From Halieaceae bacterium UBA4438 (GTDB taxonomy: Bacteria > Pseudomonadota > Gammaproteobacteria > Pseudomonadales > Halieaceae), in assembly GCA_002390485.1 (NCBI GenBank), contig DGPO01000058.1, forward strand, positions 26,368-46,495: DNA of 20,128 nt. Reading direction: 5' to 3'. Shown in pieces: positions 16,436-20,128 of this stretch. A model generated the notes under the pieces. It worked only from the letters and a program-made list of their open reading frames with translations, was not told the DNA's origin and ran no database searches. The position numbers were made by a program, and so were the translations under genes. Numbering within the stretch: the stretch's first letter is position 1; the number at the start of each line of letters is the position of its first letter.

Positions 16436-18139
16436 TTAATTTTGGTGTGCAATGCCCGCAAAGACAGTACCGACCACCTTGATTGATCGCAATTGATTTA
16501 TCGGTACGGACAGGGGGTCGTGGGAAAGAATGGCGAAATCGGCGGCTTTCCCCGCACGAATGGAGCCGATGCTATTTTCCAGACCCAAAATCCACGCGGC
16601 ATCAATCGTCACTGCTTTCAAGGCGCCCATGCGCGTCATGCGCTCTGCTTGCCCGGTACGTTCCCCCGAGAGATTTTCTCGAGCAACCGCGGTCCACATC
16701 AATGTCAGTGGCGACAATGGCGCCATAGGACTGTCGGAGTGCAGCCCTATTGGAACTCCTTTCTTTTCGAGTGATCCCAGACGCACCATCTGGGGTCCAC
16801 GATCAGGTCCAAGCCAGTCCCCGCTGTACATCTCAGAGAGTATGTAGTGATAGTAGGGGTTGGCAGAAACGGCCGCGCCCAGGGCCGCAAGTTTTCGATT
16901 TTGGTCCTCGGTGCTGTAGGCAAAGTGCTCAAGCGTCATTCTGTGATCGCGCTTGGGGTTTTTTGCAAGCAGGTATTCTAAGAGCTCAATAAATCGAGCC
17001 GTTGCTGCATCTCCGTTGCTGTGTGCGTGGAGCTGAAAACCTGCGTCCCAAAATTGCTCTGCGAACGCCGTGAGATTAGGAACATCGACCATCCAAACAC
17101 CGCTGTGACCGTCGAGATAACCCGGTGCACCCATTTGAGACAGCCCAGAAAAGATCGCGCCGTCAATCATGAGTTTGAAGTGGTTGCCCACTGCGACCCG
17201 CTCGGTGTTCAGTGCCTGCCACTCTCTAACTTCATCGAGGGCCTCTTGAGGCGATTGACCGCGTGTCATAAAGTCCGTGATGATCGGCGTAAGCAATACA
17301 CGCACGCCCACTGGGTCTGAGGCTACGGCGGCTCTCACGGCCTTAATTTCCGCAACCGGGTTACCAAAGATGCCGGTGCCCATGTCGGCGGCAGTAGTGA
17401 CCCCTGATTCGTGCATCATGGCGAGAAAGTTTCGCATGCCACGTCCGTAACGCGTGGGCTCAAATAAGAAACCCATTTTTGGGAATACAGCGCGCAGGCC
17501 CAGCTCGTAAAAGTGACCGCGCTCCCAGTTGGCACCCTCCTCAATGGCGTCAGCGTCAGCTTCAGTCACGCCGAGTAATGCCCAAGCCGCATCGTTACCC
17601 ACAATTTCGTGAAAGGAGCGGTGCCAAATCATGACGGGCGTGTCGCCAAACCAAGCGTTCAAGTCTTCACGCCAGACAGGTCCGTGCCACAGCGGATGGT
17701 GACCGAAAGCAATAAACGGAATACCGGGCGTATCATTTTCCGCCACCAGCTCGCGCAGTTTTTTGCGATAATCTTGGGGTGTTCTAGCGCCAGGGAAATC
17801 GCCTGTTGGCAGACGCCAATCATCCGGGGCAAGAAATGGAAACTGGGTAAGCACTGCAGGTAACGTGGGGTGAACGTGCGGGTCAATAAACCCCGGTGTG
17901 ATGACTGATTGCTCAAACTGCCGATCGATTCTTGCGGCGCGGGCCGTAATGAGGGGTTTGAGTGAGTCGAGCGAACCCACCGCAAGGACCTTCCCGTCCT
18001 CCACGGCAACCGCAGTCGCCTCGGGTAGCGCAGGCTCCATTGTGCGGACAAGCTTGGCGGTGTAGACCACCGTCTCTGCACTCACTGTTTGGATCAGACT
18101 CAACAGTGAAGACAGCATAATTATTGTTATGACGCGCAT
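16436..18139 (-). CDS. Exported amidohydrolase, YtcJ-like (amidohydrolase 3 family)
   Basis: 567 residues. A signal peptide at 1-21 (MLSSLLSLIQTVSA) sends it to the periplasm. The metal-dependent barrel is complete: TPGFIDPHVHPTLP with H88 and H90, the lysine of FKLMIDGA (K322) in the usual bridging place, HAHSNGDAA (H371, H373), LEHFAYS (H405) and GLHSDSPMAPL (D469). The composite small domain returns at the C-terminus (SIGSIRAGKAADFAIL). Relatives hydrolyse amide or related bonds in diverse substrates; the true one is unknown. The ribosome site AAGGGG lies 7 bases before the ATG. It is 57 bases after the M48 gene and 14 bases ahead of the reductase gene. Confidence 0.92.
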   Translation of the reverse strand: MRVITIIMLSSLLSLIQTVSAETVVYTAKLVRTMEPALPEATAVAVEDGKVLAVGSLDSLKPLITARAARIDRQFEQSVITPGFIDPHVHPTLPAVLTQFPFLAPDDWRLPTGDFPGARTPQDYRKKLRELVAENDTPGIPFIAFGHHPLWHGPVWREDLNAWFGDTPVMIWHRSFHEIVGNDAAWALLGVTEADADAIEEGANWERGHFYELGLRAVFPKMGFLFEPTRYGRGMRNFLAMMHESGVTTAADMGTGIFGNPVAEIKAVRAAVASDPVGVRVLLTPIITDFMTRGQSPQEALDEVREWQALNTERVAVGNHFKLMIDGAIFSGLSQMGAPGYLDGHSGVWMVDVPNLTAFAEQFWDAGFQLHAHSNGDAATARFIELLEYLLAKNPKRDHRMTLEHFAYSTEDQNRKLAALGAAVSANPYYHYILSEMYSGDWLGPDRGPQMVRLGSLEKKGVPIGLHSDSPMAPLSPLTLMWTAVARENLSGERTGQAERMTRMGALKAVTIDAAWILGLENSIGSIRAGKAADFAILSHDPLSVPINQLRSIKVVGTVFAGIAHQN

Positions 18140-18196
18140 GATATTTCCCCTTATTGCTGCGCCATCATGTCACGAAATCCAGATCAAGCAGAGCGC

Positions 18197-19606
18197 CTAG
18201 CGAAGCACTTTTAGCCAGTCTCCGGTGCGGGGTTCGCCGCTGGGGTAATAGCCATTAATGAGTCGCAACTGATTTTCTGCGTCGGGCACTCGTATACCCG
18301 AGCTCAGCGAGTCAAATGTAGCGCCGCGAGGGACTTGAACGTAATTCAGTACGTGACTTTCGCCGCGCTTTTTTTCTTTTGGAAAAAGCGGTCTGAATGA
18401 CGTGATGATCGTCTTGAAGGCACTGTCGACGACGTTAAAGTCACGCGCCTCTCCCTCAAATAAGTAGCGAAATCGGTGATCGACGACACCGAGGCGTTTC
18501 TGGTTTCCCCCAGCTGTTGCGAGCCCCGTTGCGCCCTGCAAGCCTTGGCTCTCAAAGATTTCTTGCTCATTGACGTCACCCGAGGCCAGTGAAGGGAGTG
18601 CCACCTCAGGGGTTGCATTGGGGTCGATCTTTGCAATTTTAATGGTGAGCATGGCATCTGTGTCCGGCGCACGAGCGATGATTTCTCGCGTTGTTGCACT
18701 GACGGTCCAGCCCTCCGGATGCTCAAAGGTGAAGTCGAGTTTGTTGTGGTAGTAGCGCAGTGGATCGCTTTGCGCTTCAGCGCTGGCGCCGATGACCATG
18801 CCGTCAGTTTCACGCCTAAACCGGCCAGGTAACTCGGGGTTTTCGGACATCGCGTCAAGGTCGAGCGTGTTGGCGGTCTTGATCACCGTCTGCAGTCTTA
18901 GGTCGTTGCGCGGGTGACTCGCATACAGGCCGTGATACGTTCCAGAGGGTCGTCCAGCGGCTTTGGCCACTGCCTTTTGATAGCGCTCCTGGTCTTTAAG
19001 AACCCCAATGACGGATAACAGTGCATCTGCGTCATAGCCGCTCTTATGCATAAACTCAGCACCTGCGGCGTCGGCTTCGAGCTCCATATCACGACCAAAC
19101 CCCGAGATCAGTTCCGCCCCATACATGTTCGCGGCGTCGTATAAGTCACCCGACCCTGTCAGTATGAGTGCCGATACAGCGGCGACTTGGTTGGTGATGG
19201 TTTGTGTTTTACGCCGAGCGTGATGTCGTTCAGTGATATGACCGATCTCATGGGCAATCACTCCGGCCAGCTCTGCTTCGCTGTCGAGATAAGCCAATAG
19301 ACCGCGATTGATATAGATCAAACCGCCGGGTAGAGCGAAGGCATTGATATCGGGTGAGTCTAACAGTGTGAAGGTAAACTCTTGATCGGGCATGCTTGAC
19401 TCGGCGACCAACCGGGCACCAATTTCATTAACGTAGGCCGCCAGTTCAGGGTCATCGTAAATGCCGACATTCTCAATAAGCTTTTCGTGCTCATCGGCGG
19501 CTTTCTTGGGCATGCTGACGGGTCGTCCACCCACTGTCACAGTAGAGGAGCCCGCGCAGCTGGCGAGCAAAGTGGTAATGAACACCGCGGCGATAAGGCG
19601 TTTCAT
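18197..19606 (-). CDS. M48-family metalloprotease lipoprotein with extra C-terminal module
   Basis: 469 residues. The signal peptide ends LLASC, so C17 is the lipid anchor and the protein likely sits at the outer membrane, facing the periplasm. The zinc motif is HEIGH (119-123) in VIAHEIGHITERHHARR, and the third ligand lies in DMELEADAAGAEFM (E175 or E177). INAFALPGGLIYINRGLL and HPRNDLRLQT are further M48 marks. Unlike BepA, I see no TPR domain. Instead there is a beta-rich region (FTFEHPEGWTVSATTREII, from about 290) and a C-terminal LysM-like segment (YVQVPRGATFDSLSSGI then QLRLINGYYPSGEP, 422-459). Related proteins take part in outer-membrane protein quality control; that role is inferred here. 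It starts 3 bases after the preceding gene. Confidence 0.94.
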   Translation of the reverse strand: MKRLIAAVFITTLLASCAGSSTVTVGGRPVSMPKKAADEHEKLIENVGIYDDPELAAYVNEIGARLVAESSMPDQEFTFTLLDSPDINAFALPGGLIYINRGLLAYLDSEAELAGVIAHEIGHITERHHARRKTQTITNQVAAVSALILTGSGDLYDAANMYGAELISGFGRDMELEADAAGAEFMHKSGYDADALLSVIGVLKDQERYQKAVAKAAGRPSGTYHGLYASHPRNDLRLQTVIKTANTLDLDAMSENPELPGRFRRETDGMVIGASAEAQSDPLRYYHNKLDFTFEHPEGWTVSATTREIIARAPDTDAMLTIKIAKIDPNATPEVALPSLASGDVNEQEIFESQGLQGATGLATAGGNQKRLGVVDHRFRYLFEGEARDFNVVDSAFKTIITSFRPLFPKEKKRGESHVLNYVQVPRGATFDSLSSGIRVPDAENQLRLINGYYPSGEPRTGDWLKVLR

Positions 19607-19609
19607 GAC

Positions 19610-20128
19610 TCAGGATCCTGCAGAGAAGTACTGAAGTAACTGGGTGCCCAAACTTTCACACGCGGTATCCTGTACCGGTGCAATGATCGGGATGGGTACA
19701 ACCACCGCGGGCATGTAACTCTGGCCGCTCGTCAGCGCACTCATTTTACCCACCTCTGCGCCGTCGTCGAAGTTCCAGATTGTGGCCTCGTACTCAGACT
19801 CGGTGCCCCAAGTGCCAAATCCGAAGCACCCGGCACCCGTGGGTCCAACCCCGCAGGTCATTGAGCCACTGCTGTTGGTGTCTTGCGTGCGTCCATCGAT
19901 CCACACCATGTAGCTGACATTGAGCTCTTGGAGTCTGCTTGCAACGGTGGGTAAGACCATTAGGCGTCCGACGCTTTCGATACTCAGTGGCGCGGTTCTG
20001 GGTTCAAACCAAGGGTATAAAGAATCCACAAACTGCCGTTCGGGGATCACATTGATGCCTTCTGAGCCTCCTCTAATGTGCCCGCCAATGCAGTCTATGA
20101 AGTCAGGCTCCGTGTCGTAGTCTGGCGC
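19610..20128 (-). CDS. Unrecognised protein, N-terminus beyond the right edge
   Basis: The frame is open from the right edge to a stop at 19612-19610, giving 172 visible residues. A GTG at 20050 is in frame but is unlikely to be the start, since 26 further codons upstream are open and continue the same style (DYDTEPDFIDCIGGHIRGG). Visible marks are VIPERQFVDSLYPWFEPRTA, VSYMVWIDGRTQD, a Gly/Cys-rich stretch (MTCGVGPTGAGCFGFGTWG) and a proline-rich PAVVVPIPIIAPV followed by a third cysteine block (DTACESLG). The mix of glycine and cysteine suggests a secreted or lipid-anchored protein, but the N-terminus is missing. I do not recognise the family. It lies 3 bases upstream of the M48 protease and is very likely co-expressed with it. 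Confidence 0.75.
   Translation of the reverse strand, partial: APDYDTEPDFIDCIGGHIRGGSEGINVIPERQFVDSLYPWFEPRTAPLSIESVGRLMVLPTVASRLQELNVSYMVWIDGRTQDTNSSGSMTCGVGPTGAGCFGFGTWGTESEYEATIWNFDDGAEVGKMSALTSGQSYMPAVVVPIPIIAPVQDTACESLGTQLLQYFSAGS

Noticed and set aside
18346..18858. 170-codon minus-strand frame inside the M48 gene
   Set aside because: Same strand but a different frame within a complete M48 protein; no ribosome site and low-complexity composition.

Overview
The window reads as ordinary, densely coding chromosome of a marine-type Gammaproteobacterium. I see 22 protein genes, two of them cut by the window edges, and no rRNA, tRNA, CRISPR, phage or insertion-sequence signal. The lineage call rests on gene order. 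argC, a membrane coiled-coil protein, bactofilin, erpA, anmK (opposite strand), mepM (opposite strand) and tyrS follow the arrangement I remember from Pseudomonas aeruginosa (PA0662-PA0668). The short tight operons, Mg-type HemB and a Kazal lipoprotein would fit an OM60/NOR5 (Halieaceae)-like organism, but that narrower placement is a guess.

Left part (1-4956). A PfkB/adenosine-kinase-like gene (minus, C-terminus outside the window) diverges from a CoA-type Nudix hydrolase (plus). The Nudix gene runs head-on, with a 4-base gap, into a minus-strand operon read hemJ, hemL, hemB and then an exported four-cysteine protein. HemL makes 5-aminolevulinate, HemB condenses it to porphobilinogen, and HemJ carries out the late protoporphyrinogen oxidation, so early and late heme steps share one transcript. 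The exported protein looks like an NTR/TIMP-fold domain and starts inside the hemB stop codon.

Middle part (4957-12969). argC diverges from hemJ and leads a plus-strand run with a DUF6776-like anchored coiled coil, a bactofilin and ErpA. It meets the convergent minus pair mepM-anmK, whose genes overlap by 4 bases. tyrS diverges from mepM and is followed by a SixA-like histidine phosphatase and NagZ, which overlap by 4 bases. Bactofilin, the M23 endopeptidase, AnmK and NagZ give this stretch a cell-wall shape and peptidoglycan-recycling theme.

Right part (13054-20128). A Kazal-type protease-inhibitor lipoprotein, a sodium-coupled acidic amino-acid symporter and glyoxalase II (GloC) form a compact plus-strand set. 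They face a minus-strand set of an M48 metalloprotease lipoprotein preceded by an unrecognised protein that runs off the right edge, then an exported YtcJ-like amidohydrolase and an Old Yellow Enzyme-type reductase.

I found no clearly new multi-gene system. The best leads are the Kazal lipoprotein with an almost textbook reactive loop, the CxC NTR/TIMP-like exported protein tied to hemB, and the bactofilin/coiled-coil/M23 neighbourhood. Positions of residues were counted by hand; family assignments come from motif recognition, not database searches.
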